From a virus, in IMG/VR virus record IMGVR_UViG_3300021964_000030, positions 1-64,000 of that record: a DNA stretch of 64,000 nucleotides. The stretch is one strand, 5' to 3'. The position numbers and the translations under genes were made by a program. Below the pieces are notes generated by a model. That model did not search any database. It worked only from the letters and a program-made list of their open reading frames with translations, and had not been told where the DNA came from. Within the stretch, counting starts at the first letter, position 1. Every line of letters begins with the position of its first letter. This document shows positions 42,117 to 50,308 of the stretch, piece after piece.

Positions 42117-43814
42117 ATGGCATTTCAAGTATCACCAGGCGTTCAAGTCAAGGAAATTGACGCAACGAACGTGGTTCCAGCTGTTTCTACTAGTATTGGT
42201 GGATTCGCGGGAGCATTTGTCTGGGGTCCTGCAAAAGAGGTTGTAACCGTAGGTTCTGAAAACGAACTAGCTGAAAAGTTCGGTGCACCGATTGATGCAG
42301 ACACAGCAAAACACTTTTTGAATGCGGCATCTTTTTTAAAGTATGGTAACGCATTAAAAGTGGTTAGAGGAGTTGGAAGCACAGCAGTAAACGCTGTTTC
42401 CGGTACTACCGGACGACTCGTATCTAACGAAACAGAGTATGACCAAGCAACATTGGCGTCTGCCACAGACGGTCCATGGATTGCTAAATACCCTGGCGCT
42501 ATTGGTAATTCCCTTAAAGTAGAAGTTTGTACTAACGCAACTGCATTTTCAACTTGGACTCACGCAGGCCAATTTGAAGCAGCACCTGGTACATCCGATT
42601 ACGTAAAAGGAAAAGGATTAGCAAGCGGCGCGGACGAAATGCATATAGCAGTAATTGATGAAGATGGACTATTTACTGGCACAAGAGGAACTGTATTAGA
42701 AACTTTTGGTTTCTTATCACAGGCTTCAGATGCTAAAGATAGCTCAGGCTCTTCATTATTTTACAAAGACGTCATTAATAATAAATCAGAATATATTTGG
42801 TGGGGAAGCCACGAAACAGATTTAACACAAGCTGGAGACACTGTACAATCATTGATTGATGCATCGACTACTGCTTATACAACTGTTGATACTGTTTTTA
42901 CTGACTCACTACAACACGGAGTATCTGATAACGCCCTAACTGCAGGCGAAGTATCGACTGCATTAGATTATTTAGCCGATGGTGAAACAGTAGATGTAAA
43001 TTTATTGTTTGCAGCACCTGATGCTGATGGTGTAGATACTGTCGGAGAAAAACTGATTTCTATAGCCGAGGCAAGAAAAGATTGTATAGCATTCATTTCA
43101 CCTCCTATAGACGATTCAACTGGAACAGACCCAGTTACTGACGTTGTAGCGTATGCAAATTTATTACCGTCAACATCTTACGCATCATTAGATAGTGGTG
43201 CTGTATATTTGTATGACAAATACAACGATGTATATAGATGGATTGGAAGTAACGGCCTGTGTGCAGGTCTTTGTGCTAACACTGATTCAGTAGCTGACGC
43301 ATGGTTCTCACCAGCAGGTGTGAATAGAGGTCAATTACTAGGTGTAGCAAAATTAGCTTACAACCCAACTAAAGCTCAAAGAGACACACTTTATAAGGCA
43401 AGGATTAATCCATTAGTTTCTTTCCCAGGTCAAGGTACAATGCTTTTTGGTGATAAAACACTATTAAGTAGAGCATCAGCCTTTGATAGAATTAATGTAA
43501 GAAGGTTATTCATTGTTATAGAGAAAGCGATTTCAACAGCTGCTAAATCACAACTATTTGAATTCAATGACGAATTCACAAGAGCTCAGTTTAGAAATTT
43601 ACTAGAGCCATTCTTGAGAGATGTGAAAGGCAGAAGAGGAATTACAGATTTCTTAGTGGTTTGCGATGAGTCAAACAATACCGGACAAGTAATAGATACA
43701 AATAGATTTGTAGCTGACATTTTTGTTAAGCCTGCAAGGTCTATTAACTTTATTACTCTTAATTTTATTGCAACAAGAACCGGAGTCGACTTTACTGAAG
43801 TCGCTGGCGGATAA
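42117..43814 (+). CDS. gp18: Contractile tail sheath gp18
   Basis: Main contractile sheath protein, 565 residues (T4 gp18 is 659). N-terminus Val-Ser-Pro-Gly-Val-Gln-Val-Lys-Glu-Ile-Asp and Phe-Val-Trp-Gly-Pro-Ala are sheath hallmarks; the C-terminal core has Arg-Ile-Asn-Val-Arg-Arg-Leu-Phe-Ile-Val-Ile-Glu-Lys-Ala-Ile and Phe-Glu-Phe-Asn-Asp, then Val-Lys-Pro-Ala-Arg-Ser-Ile-Asn-Phe-Ile near the end. The shorter length suggests a reduced variable surface domain in the middle. Followed 12 nt later by the tube gene. Confidence 0.95.
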   Translation: MAFQVSPGVQVKEIDATNVVPAVSTSIGGFAGAFVWGPAKEVVTVGSENELAEKFGAPIDADTAKHFLNAASFLKYGNALKVVRGVGSTAVNAVSGTTGRLVSNETEYDQATLASATDGPWIAKYPGAIGNSLKVEVCTNATAFSTWTHAGQFEAAPGTSDYVKGKGLASGADEMHIAVIDEDGLFTGTRGTVLETFGFLSQASDAKDSSGSSLFYKDVINNKSEYIWWGSHETDLTQAGDTVQSLIDASTTAYTTVDTVFTDSLQHGVSDNALTAGEVSTALDYLADGETVDVNLLFAAPDADGVDTVGEKLISIAEARKDCIAFISPPIDDSTGTDPVTDVVAYANLLPSTSYASLDSGAVYLYDKYNDVYRWIGSNGLCAGLCANTDSVADAWFSPAGVNRGQLLGVAKLAYNPTKAQRDTLYKARINPLVSFPGQGTMLFGDKTLLSRASAFDRINVRRLFIVIEKAISTAAKSQLFEFNDEFTRAQFRNLLEPFLRDVKGRRGITDFLVVCDESNNTGQVIDTNRFVADIFVKPARSINFITLNFIATRTGVDFTEVAGG

Positions 43815-43826
43815 TAGGAGAATAAC

Positions 43827-44354
43827 ATGGCAATTTTAGGCATAGACGATTTTAAATCGAAGCTAGTAGGGGGCGGTGCAAGACCCAACCTTTTCAAAGT
43901 AACATGTAATTTTCCAGGCTATGCACAGGGTGATGTAGAATTAACATCATTTATGTGTAAGGCTGCTCAATTACCTGCATCCGTTCTTACCAATATCGAA
44001 GTTCCTTTTAGAGGAAGAAAACTAAACATGGCTGGCGATAGGTCTTTTGAACCTTGGACAATTACTGTTTATAACGATATCGATTTTGGTGTTAGAGACG
44101 CATTTGAAAGATGGAGCAATGGTATTAATGCACATAGTGCAAATACAGGGCTTGCAAACCCAACGGATTATATGGCTGATATGATTGTAGAACAATTAGA
44201 TAACAGCGGTAATCCAGTTAAAAAATACGACTTTAGAGGAGCGTATCCAACAAACATTGGAGCTATCGAATTAAGTTACGATGAAGCTTCAGCGATTGAA
44301 GAATTCACAGTAGAATTAAACATTCAATACTGGGAATCTAATACGACTTCGTAA
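43827..44354 (+). CDS. gp19: Tail tube protein gp19
   Basis: Tube subunit, 175 residues (T4 gp19 is 163). Matching points with T4 are Ala-Arg-Pro-Asn-Leu-Phe, Cys-Lys-Ala-Ala-Gln-Leu-Pro-Ala, Pro-Phe-Arg-Gly-Arg-Lys-Leu-Asn-Met-Ala-Gly-Asp-Arg-Ser-Phe-Glu-x-Trp-Thr, and the C-terminal Tyr-Pro-Thr-Asn-Ile-Gly-Ala-Ile-Glu-Leu and Phe-Thr-Val-Glu-Leu. AGGAG 8 nt before the ATG. Gene order gp18-gp19-gp20 as in T4. Confidence 0.95.
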   Translation: MAILGIDDFKSKLVGGGARPNLFKVTCNFPGYAQGDVELTSFMCKAAQLPASVLTNIEVPFRGRKLNMAGDRSFEPWTITVYNDIDFGVRDAFERWSNGINAHSANTGLANPTDYMADMIVEQLDNSGNPVKKYDFRGAYPTNIGAIELSYDEASAIEEFTVELNIQYWESNTTS

Positions 44355-44357
44355 GGT

Positions 44358-44365
44358 TATAAATA
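44358..44365 (+). promoter_or_regulatory. Late promoter octamer for portal gene
   Basis: TATAAATA 3 nt after the tube gene stop, giving a predicted start near 44371 and a leader of about 43 nt that contains a hairpin. Confidence 0.62.
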
Positions 44366-44408
44366 ATATTTGAGGAGGGATTAATTTCCCTCCGATAATA
44401 TTTGAGGA
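44363..44408 (+). promoter_or_regulatory. Portal leader: hairpin flanked by a 14-nt direct repeat
   Basis: The sequence ATAATATTTGAGGA occurs at 44363-44376 and again at 44395-44408. Between them a perfect 7-bp stem GGAGGGA / TCCCTCC with loop TTAATT spans 44374-44393. The second repeat copy supplies the GAGGA Shine-Dalgarno of gp20. No T-run follows, so this looks like an mRNA stability or translation-control element, not a terminator. Confidence 0.6.
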
Positions 44409-44413
44409 TAAAC

Positions 44414-45922
44414 ATGGCAGAATTTTTTGGTTTTGAAATAAAACGTAAAGGTTCAAACACAGGCGTAGATGCAGTTAGACCATCATTTGTACCTAATACA
44501 GATGAAGATGGTGCTGGTGTAATTCAAGCAGGTGGTCATTTTGGTGCTTACCTAGATTTAGATGGTGACAAGGCTAAAAATGAAATTGAACTTATTTACA
44601 AATATAGAGATATAGCGTCACAGCCTGAGTGCGATGCCGCTATTGAAGATATAGTGAATGAAGCTATTATTGGCGATAATGTAGAAGTTCCTGTTAGATT
44701 AGTTTTAGACCAAGTGGAAGCTTCGGATAAAATTAAAAAGACATTACAAGAAGAATTTCAACACTTATTAGGCTTATTAAACTTTAACCAATACGCGCAC
44801 GATATTTTTAGAAGATGGTATGTTGATGGTAGATTACCATATCATATTATTATTGATTCTGAAAATGCAAAAACTGGTATTAAAGAATTAAGATATATTG
44901 ACCCTACTAAATTAAGAAAGGTCAAAGAAATCGAAGAGGAAGAAGACCCAAAGACTGGTGCAAAAATAATTAAGAAACAAAAAGAATATTTCTTATTTTC
45001 AGATAATAAAATGGGTCAAGCCAATCAGGGGTTAAAAATTCACCCCGATGCTATTGCTTATGCAACATCTGGTGTATTAGACACAAGCAGAAAAAGAATT
45101 TTATCATATTTGCAAAAAGCAATTAAACCAGTTAACCAATTAAGAATGATGGAAGATTCATTGGTTATCTACAGAATTTCAAGAGCTCCTGAAAGAAGAA
45201 TATTCTATATCGATGTTGGTAACTTACCAAAAGGTAAAGCAGAAGAATATTTGAAAAACATTATGGGTCAGTATAGAAACAAACTGATTTATGATGCTAA
45301 AACAGGAGATATTAAAGACGACAAGAAACATATGTCAATGTTAGAGGACTTTTTCTTACCTCGTAGAGAAGGTGGAAGAGGAACAGAAATCTCAACATTA
45401 CCTGGTGGCGAAAACCTAGGACAGATTGATGATATTATATACTTCCAAAAGAAACTATATAAATCATTAAATGTTCCAATGAATAGGTTAGAACAAGAAG
45501 CCCAGTTTAGTTTAGGTAGAGCTTCAGAAATAACCAGAGACGAAGTAAAGTTTAAAAAATTCATCGATAGATTAAGAAAAAGATTCTCAGATTTATTCAT
45601 GCAACTATTAAGGACTCAATTATTGTTAAAAGGTATAATTACTAAAGATGATTGGAATAGTTGGAAGAATCAGATTAGCTATAACTTTATCGAAGATAAT
45701 TATTTTGCAGAGCTAAAACAAGCAGAAATCTGGAGAGAAAGATTTGATATGTTAGGTGCTCTTGACGAATATGTGGGAACATTTATTTCTAATGAATGGG
45801 TTAGAAAAAATGTGTTACAATTTGATGATGAAGATATTAAAGATATTCAGAAACAAATTGATAAAGAGAAAAAGAGTGGAGACGATATGGCTCCTGACCC
45901 AGATGACCCACGTTGGGCATAG
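44414..45922 (+). CDS. gp20: Portal vertex protein gp20
   Basis: Dodecameric portal through which DNA is packaged; 502 residues from the ATG at 44414 (T4 gp20 is 524). That ATG is preferred over an upstream TTG because GAGGA lies 5 nt before it and the protein then starts Met-Ala-Glu-Phe-Phe-Gly-Phe. Signature stretches include Ile-Glu-Leu-Ile-x-Lys-Tyr-Arg-Asp-Ile-Ala, Pro-Glu-Cys-Asp-Ala-Ala-Ile-Glu-Asp-Ile-Val-Asn-Glu-Ala, and Ile-Ser-Thr-Leu-Pro-Gly-Gly-Glu-Asn-Leu-Gly. These are classic conserved gp20 positions used in marine surveys. Confidence 0.95.
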   Translation: MAEFFGFEIKRKGSNTGVDAVRPSFVPNTDEDGAGVIQAGGHFGAYLDLDGDKAKNEIELIYKYRDIASQPECDAAIEDIVNEAIIGDNVEVPVRLVLDQVEASDKIKKTLQEEFQHLLGLLNFNQYAHDIFRRWYVDGRLPYHIIIDSENAKTGIKELRYIDPTKLRKVKEIEEEEDPKTGAKIIKKQKEYFLFSDNKMGQANQGLKIHPDAIAYATSGVLDTSRKRILSYLQKAIKPVNQLRMMEDSLVIYRISRAPERRIFYIDVGNLPKGKAEEYLKNIMGQYRNKLIYDAKTGDIKDDKKHMSMLEDFFLPRREGGRGTEISTLPGGENLGQIDDIIYFQKKLYKSLNVPMNRLEQEAQFSLGRASEITRDEVKFKKFIDRLRKRFSDLFMQLLRTQLLLKGIITKDDWNSWKNQISYNFIEDNYFAELKQAEIWRERFDMLGALDEYVGTFISNEWVRKNVLQFDDEDIKDIQKQIDKEKKSGDDMAPDPDDPRWA

Positions 45923-45928
45923 TAATCT

Positions 45929-45936
45929 TATAAATA
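45929..45936 (+). promoter_or_regulatory. Late promoter octamer for head core/protease/capsid genes
   Basis: TATAAATA just after the portal stop. The predicted start near 45942 falls at the AGAAGGA Shine-Dalgarno (45941-45947), leaving a very short leader for the small core gene at 45955. Confidence 0.62.
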
Positions 45937-45954
45937 ATACAGAAGGAAAAAATT

Positions 45955-46134
45955 ATGAATGTTGAAAATTTAATTAAAGCTTTAAATGATGGTGATAATG
46001 TAACAGCACAGAAGGAGTTTGAAACTTCTATGGGCCAAAAGATATCCGACGCTCTGGATGCCAAAAAGATTGATATTGCATCAGGAATGGTAAATAGAGA
46101 CGAGGTTATTACAAAAACCGCAGATAACGAATAA
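45955..46134 (+). CDS. Small prohead core protein, gp67/gp68 position
   Basis: A 59-residue frame starting Met-Asn-Val-Glu-Asn-Leu-Ile-Lys-Ala-Leu-Asn-Asp-Gly and ending Thr-Ala-Asp-Asn-Glu. AGAAGGA lies 7 nt upstream, a late promoter precedes it, and its stop overlaps the protease start (TAATG). T4 has two small prohead core genes (67 and 68) exactly between gp20 and gp21, and the motif Leu-x-Asp-Gly-Asp-x-x-x-Ala-x-x-x-Phe then Lys-Ile-Ser-Asp-Ala-Leu resembles small core proteins annotated in marine T4-like phages. Assignment to 67 or 68 is not decided. Confidence 0.75.
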   Translation: MNVENLIKALNDGDNVTAQKEFETSMGQKISDALDAKKIDIASGMVNRDEVITKTADNE

Positions 46135-46790
46135 TGAAATTAATAGCAGAATATATCGATAGCGATTTAGAAGTTATCGAAGAAAAAGTAAACGGTAAAA
46201 AGTCACTTGCAATCGAAGGTGTATTTATGCAAGCGGACCAAAAGAACCGTAATGGCCGTATATACGAGAAAGGTATTCTCGAAGCGGCAGTCGACAAATA
46301 TGTCAAAGAACAAGTAAAGACTGGTAGAGCGGTCGGTGAATTAAATCACCCAGATGGACCGACTATCAATCTTGATAAAGTTTCACACAAAATTACAGAC
46401 CTCAAATGGGAAGGAAGTAATGTTGTTGGAAAGGCTTCAATCTTAGACACCCCTATGGGACAAATCGTAAAAGGTTTATTAGAGGGTGGAGTTAAGCTTG
46501 GGGTATCAAGTCGTGGTATGGGTAGTCTTGTGAATAAACGAGGTACAACGTATGTAAATAACGACTTTCTATTAGCTACTGTTGATATTGTCCAGGACCC
46601 TAGTGCTCCTGAGGCATTTGTTAATGGTATTATGGAAGGCGTTGATTGGATATGGGAAAACGGTGTATTAGTTCCACAAGAAATTGAAGAAATTGAGACT
46701 GAAATAACGAGAGCAAGGAAAGTAGGCGATTCAAACGTTGAAATCAAAGCATTCAAAAGTTTCCTCTCTAAACTAAACTCTAAAATATAG
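46134..46790 (+). CDS. gp21: Prohead protease gp21
   Basis: Serine protease that cleaves scaffold and capsid proteins during head maturation; 218 residues (T4 gp21 is 212). Catalytic pattern: His72 in Gly-Glu-Leu-Asn-His-Pro, Ser125/126 in Leu-Gly-Val-Ser-Ser-Arg-Gly-Met-Gly, with Asp-Ile-Val-Gln-Asp-Pro-Ser-Ala-Pro following. The N-terminal Gly-Val-Phe-Met-Gln-Ala-Asp-Gln-Lys-Asn-Arg-Asn-Gly-Arg-Ile-Tyr is also a family hallmark. Coupled to the small core gene upstream. Confidence 0.95.
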   Translation: MKLIAEYIDSDLEVIEEKVNGKKSLAIEGVFMQADQKNRNGRIYEKGILEAAVDKYVKEQVKTGRAVGELNHPDGPTINLDKVSHKITDLKWEGSNVVGKASILDTPMGQIVKGLLEGGVKLGVSSRGMGSLVNKRGTTYVNNDFLLATVDIVQDPSAPEAFVNGIMEGVDWIWENGVLVPQEIEEIETEITRARKVGDSNVEIKAFKSFLSKLNSKI

Positions 46791-46799
46791 GAGAACGTT

Positions 46800-47921
46800 A
46801 TGTCACTCGAAGATGTAAAAAACGAAAATCTAGTCGAAGAGGATGTGGCTGAAGAGCTTCAAGAGGAAGAGCTCGTTGAAGATGAGAATTTAGACGAGGA
46901 ATCTCTAGAAGAGGATAAGAAAAAGGAAGAAGTAGAAGAAGACGGACACGAAGAAGAGGAAGAAGACGAAGAAGAAGAACATGAGTCTAAAGCCGAAGCT
47001 ATTGCCGTTCCTAAAACTAAAGCCGGTGTTATCCAAGCTGCAGTCGAAATCCTAAAGAAAGCTAGAAAAGAAGACGCGCAAAAACTCTTCTCCAAGATGA
47101 CGAAAATGGATGAGTCAGAAGATGACGGTTCAGTAGGAAACGCTATTAAAAAAGCGCCTAAAGCTGTAGCACCTGGTGCTAAAGCAAAGGTTGAATCAAC
47201 TGACTTTGACGAAGATTTAGATGCACTAATTTCAGAAGAAGCAACTCTTTCCGATGAATTCAAAGGAAAAGCAGGAGCTATTTTTGAAGCTGTGTTAACA
47301 TCTAAACTTTCACAACACATCGAAAATCTTGATGCAGAGTATGCAAAAAACCTAGAAGAAGAGGTATCTGAAATTCAATCAAACTTAGTAGAGAAGGTAG
47401 ATTCATATCTTAACTATGTAGTTGAAAATTGGATGAAGGAAAATGAAGTCGCAGTAACTAATGGTTTAAGAACCGAAATTGCTGAAGAATTCATGACTTC
47501 TTTACAAACAGTGTTCAAAGAACATTATATTGAAGTTCCAGAAGGTAAAGTTGACCTTGTTGATGATTTATCAGAACAAGTTACTGAGCTAGAGGAGCAA
47601 CTCAATAAATCCACAGATGATAATATTAAACTACATCAATCAGTTCAAGAATTTGAAAAGAACGAAGTAGTAAGAGAACAATCATCAGGGCTTGCTGAAA
47701 CTGAAGCTGAAAAATTAGCATCATTAGTAGAAGATATTGAATTTGATAACAGAGAATCTTTCGAAATGAAAGTTAAAACTGTTAAAGAATCATACTTCAC
47801 TAAAGAAGTTAATGAAACAGCTGATGAAGTAGCTAGTGTTATTGGAGAAGATTCAATCGATATCGATTTATCAGACCCAATGGCTAGATACACACAAGCT
47901 ATAACTAAATTTAATAAATAA
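46800..47921 (+). CDS. gp22: Prohead scaffolding core protein gp22
   Basis: Scaffold protein, 373 residues (T4 gp22 is 269). The first 70 residues are extremely acidic (runs of Glu and Asp), likely a flexible tail that is removed by gp21. The remainder is helical: Phe-Lys-Gly-Lys-Ala-Gly-Ala-Ile-Phe-Glu-Ala-Val-Leu-x-Ser-Lys near 154-168, Val-Val-Glu-Asn-Trp-Met-Lys-Glu-Asn near 208-216, and a long coiled coil around 255-290, as in phage gp22 cores. AGGAG precedes the ATG. Position between gp21 and gp23 supports the call. Confidence 0.9.
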   Translation: MSLEDVKNENLVEEDVAEELQEEELVEDENLDEESLEEDKKKEEVEEDGHEEEEEDEEEEHESKAEAIAVPKTKAGVIQAAVEILKKARKEDAQKLFSKMTKMDESEDDGSVGNAIKKAPKAVAPGAKAKVESTDFDEDLDALISEEATLSDEFKGKAGAIFEAVLTSKLSQHIENLDAEYAKNLEEEVSEIQSNLVEKVDSYLNYVVENWMKENEVAVTNGLRTEIAEEFMTSLQTVFKEHYIEVPEGKVDLVDDLSEQVTELEEQLNKSTDDNIKLHQSVQEFEKNEVVREQSSGLAETEAEKLASLVEDIEFDNRESFEMKVKTVKESYFTKEVNETADEVASVIGEDSIDIDLSDPMARYTQAITKFNK

Positions 47922-47938
47922 CTATAGGGAAAACGAAA

Positions 47939-49252
47939 ATGTTTAATGCAGATTCACAATTAATAGAAAAATGGGGTCCTGTTTTAGAGCACGAAAGTGC
48001 ACCTGAAATCAAGGACAGATATAAGAGAGCAGTAACAGCTCGCTTATTAGAAAACCAGGAAGTTGCCCTAAGACAAGAAGCAGCACATGCACAAGGTAAT
48101 ATGATTTCTGAAACAGCAGCTAACGCTACTGGTTCAAACGTATCAAACTTTGACCCTGTGCTTATCTCTCTTGTTAGAAGAGCAATGCCTAACTTAATCG
48201 CTTATGATATCTGTGGTGTTCAGCCAATGACTGGACCAACAGGATTAATCTTTGCGATGAAATCAAAATACAGTACACAAGGTGGTACAGAAGCGTTATT
48301 TAACGAAGCTGATACTGACTTCTCAGGTACTGGTACTCATCAAGCTGAACCAACAGGTTTGGGTGGTGTAACTGACGCTGATTCAGACGCAACAATCGCT
48401 GACGAAGCTGATACAGTTTCAACATTCGGTGCTGGTTTAGCTACAGCTGATGCTGAAGCACTAGGTAACACTGGTGGTTCATTCGGCGAAATGGCTTTCT
48501 CAATCGAAAAAGCTACAGTAGAAGCTAAGTCAAGAGCTCTAAAAGCTGAGTACACAATGGAATTAGCACAAGACCTTAAAGCAATCCACGGGTTGGATGC
48601 TGAAGGCGAATTAGCAAATATCTTATCTTCTGAAATCCTTGCGGAAATCAATAGAGAAGTGGTTAGAACTATTCTAACAAAAGCTAAAATCGGTGCTACA
48701 CAATCATCAACAGCAGTATCTGGTATCTTTGATGTCGCTACAGACTCAGACGGCAGATGGATGGTTGAGAAATTTAAAGGCCTAATCATGCAACTCGAAA
48801 GAGAAGCTAACGTAATTGCTAAAGAAACAAGAAGAGGCAAAGGTAACTTTGTTATCGTTTCTTCAGACGTAGCTTCAGCTTTAGCAGCTGCTGGTCAAAT
48901 GGATTACACACCTGCATTATCAACAGACTTAAATGTTGATGATACTGGTAACACTTTCGCTGGTGTTCTTAACGGTAAATTAAAGGTCTATATCGACCCT
49001 TATGCAACTGTTGACTTCGCTTGTGTAGGTTACAGAGGTTCAAATCCTTATGACGCTGGTCTTTTCTACTGCCCATACGTACCTTTAACAATGGTTAAAG
49101 CAGTTGGGGAGAGTGATTTCCAACCAAGAATCGGATTCAAAACAAGATATGGAATGCAACAAAACCCATTCGTGGGCGTAGCATCAGGAGCTGGTACAGA
49201 CAGGTCTAACCCATACTTCAGAATCTTCAGAATTGATGACATCATGGTGTAA
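47939..49252 (+). CDS. gp23: Major capsid protein gp23
   Basis: Main head shell protein, 437 residues, shorter than T4 gp23 (521). The N-terminal 65 residues, helical and Gln/Ala rich, are the expected propeptide removed by gp21. Marker segments are Leu-Val-Arg-Arg-Ala-Met-Pro-Asn-Leu-Ile-Ala-Tyr-Asp, Val-Gln-Pro-Met-Thr-Gly-Pro-Thr-Gly-Leu-Ile-Phe-Ala-Met, Ala-Glu-Tyr-Thr-Met-Glu-Leu-Ala-Gln-Asp-Leu, and the C-terminal Arg-x-Gly-Met-Gln-Gln-Asn-Pro. An AGGGA Shine-Dalgarno precedes the ATG, and a strong terminator follows. Confidence 0.97.
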   Translation: MFNADSQLIEKWGPVLEHESAPEIKDRYKRAVTARLLENQEVALRQEAAHAQGNMISETAANATGSNVSNFDPVLISLVRRAMPNLIAYDICGVQPMTGPTGLIFAMKSKYSTQGGTEALFNEADTDFSGTGTHQAEPTGLGGVTDADSDATIADEADTVSTFGAGLATADAEALGNTGGSFGEMAFSIEKATVEAKSRALKAEYTMELAQDLKAIHGLDAEGELANILSSEILAEINREVVRTILTKAKIGATQSSTAVSGIFDVATDSDGRWMVEKFKGLIMQLEREANVIAKETRRGKGNFVIVSSDVASALAAAGQMDYTPALSTDLNVDDTGNTFAGVLNGKLKVYIDPYATVDFACVGYRGSNPYDAGLFYCPYVPLTMVKAVGESDFQPRIGFKTRYGMQQNPFVGVASGAGTDRSNPYFRIFRIDDIMV

Positions 49253-49280
49253 ACCTGGTTAATTAATCAGATTCATTTTA

Positions 49281-49307
49281 GAGGGGATTTTAAATCCCCT
49301 CTTTTTT
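49281..49307 (+). terminator. Rho-independent terminator after gp23
   Basis: GAGGGGATTT at 49281 pairs with AAATCCCCTC ending at 49301; the practical stem is GAGGGGA/TCCCCTC with an AT-rich loop. A run of six T follows. It closes the neck-to-capsid transcription unit. Confidence 0.88.
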
Positions 49308-49310
49308 GCT

Positions 49311-49318
49311 TATAAATA
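49311..49318 (+). promoter_or_regulatory. Late promoter octamer, ATG at predicted +1
   Basis: TATAAATA immediately follows the gp23 terminator and lies exactly 5 nt before the ATG at 49324. No Shine-Dalgarno fits between terminator and ATG. The best case in the window for a leaderless late mRNA. Confidence 0.7.
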
Positions 49319-49323
49319 GATAT

Positions 49324-49785
49324 ATGAGTACATTAACTACAAACAAAAACTTTTTATCACCTGTCGGATTTCAGTTTTCTATTGATAGAGACCAATTTGC
49401 AAATGTAGAATATTTTTGCACAGCTGTGAATTTACCAGGAATTAATTTAGGAAACGTAGATTTAGGATATCGTGGCGGAACATTTACCGAAACTGGCGAT
49501 AGGCTAGAATTTTCCGAATTATCTATTACCTTTAACGTTACTGAAGATATGGATAATTATCTAGAAATTACTAATTGGATGCATCGTATTGTAAACCAAA
49601 AAGGTGATTTTAAATCTGATGCGACCTTGCTTATTATGAATTCTCATAATAACATAGCAAAGGAAGTAAAATTTAATTCAATATTTCCAATAAGTATTAG
49701 TGAACTATCCTTTGATACAGCAGGTGATGTTGAATATTTAAAAGCTACAGTATCGTTTCAATATACTACGTACGAATTTAAATAA
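49324..49785 (+). CDS. Second tail-tube-like protein (gp19 family paralogue)
   Basis: A 153-residue protein starting Met-Ser-Thr-Leu-Thr-Thr-Asn. It follows the gp19 layout: Gly-Phe-Gln-Phe-Ser-Ile-Asp-Arg, Cys-Thr-Ala-Val-Asn-Leu-Pro-Gly-Ile, Tyr-Arg-Gly-Gly-Thr-Phe-Thr-Glu-Thr-Gly-Asp-Arg-Leu-Glu-Phe, a Thr-Phe-Asn-Val strand, then Phe-Pro-Ile-Ser-Ile-Ser-Glu-Leu and Ala-Thr-Val-Ser-Phe-Gln-Tyr. This mirrors the Gly-Asp-Arg and Pro-Thr-Asn-Ile-Gly landmarks of the main tube protein. It may be a baseplate-proximal tube ring or tail completion protein (roles of gp48, gp54 or gp3 in T4); which one is not decided. An upstream TTG at 49306 is rejected because it overlaps the terminator and promoter. 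Confidence 0.75.
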   Translation: MSTLTTNKNFLSPVGFQFSIDRDQFANVEYFCTAVNLPGINLGNVDLGYRGGTFTETGDRLEFSELSITFNVTEDMDNYLEITNWMHRIVNQKGDFKSDATLLIMNSHNNIAKEVKFNSIFPISISELSFDTAGDVEYLKATVSFQYTTYEFK

Positions 49786-49789
49786 ACAC

Positions 49790-49818
49790 TGTACAAATAT
49801 CATTTTTAATGGTATAAT
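49790..49818 (+). promoter_or_regulatory. TGTACA-type promoter for uvsY
   Basis: TGTACA at 49790-49795, 17-nt spacer ending TGG, TATAAT at 49813-49818. Preceded by AAATAAACAC. One of six plus-strand copies with the same 17-nt spacing; drives the recombination genes uvsY-uvsW. Confidence 0.82.
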
Positions 49819-49849
49819 ATATAATATATGATATGATTATGAGGAAATT

Positions 49850-50296
49850 ATGAATACATTAGAACAGATACATGAAATGTGGAAAAAAGATTGTCTTATT
49901 GATAAAATTGACCTAGATAAATCTGCCAGAGACTCAGCCAAACTCCATTCCAAATACCTAGAAATTTATTCAGTCAATAAGCTTAAAGTTAAAAAGCTAG
50001 ATAATGACTTTAAAGTGCTACTTAAGAACAAATGGTTACATTATAACGGCAAATTGAGTAAGGAGGAAATAGACGAATTAGGATGGACATATGACCCTAT
50101 GAATGGACTTACAGTTCTTAAAGGTGATATGGATAAGTTTTATGACTCCGACCCTATGATACAAGACCATCAGGCCAAAATACAATACGCTCAAGAAATA
50201 GTTGATACACTAAAAGAAATTTTAGAAAACATTAAATGGCGACATCAGAATATTAAAAACATTATAGAATGGAATAAGTTTACTAGTGGGATATAA
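49850..50296 (+). CDS. uvsY: Recombination mediator UvsY
   Basis: Loads UvsX recombinase on gp32-coated single-stranded DNA. The 148 residues (T4 UvsY is 137) share its plan: N-terminal Leu-x-x-x-x-Lys-Lys-Asp-x-x-Ile-Asp, Asp-Leu-Asp-Lys-Ser-Ala, then His-Ser-Lys-Tyr-Leu, a Leu-Leu-Lys-Asn-Lys-Trp-Leu-His-Tyr-Asn-Gly-Lys segment like T4 Lys-Ala-Arg-Leu-Asp-Tyr-Tyr-Ser-Gly-Arg, and a C-terminal helix with Ile-Lys-x-x-His-Gln-Asn-Ile-Lys-x-Ile-Ile-Glu-Trp. GAGGA before the ATG. Followed by uvsW 12 nt later, as in T4-like marine phages. Confidence 0.88.
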   Translation: MNTLEQIHEMWKKDCLIDKIDLDKSARDSAKLHSKYLEIYSVNKLKVKKLDNDFKVLLKNKWLHYNGKLSKEEIDELGWTYDPMNGLTVLKGDMDKFYDSDPMIQDHQAKIQYAQEIVDTLKEILENIKWRHQNIKNIIEWNKFTSGI

Positions 50297-50308
50297 GATT
50301 ATACCGAA

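Noticed and set aside
49306-49323. TTG start at 49306 for the tube-like protein
   Set aside because: It would place the start within the terminator T-run and the late promoter, with no ribosome binding site; the ATG at 49324 is better.
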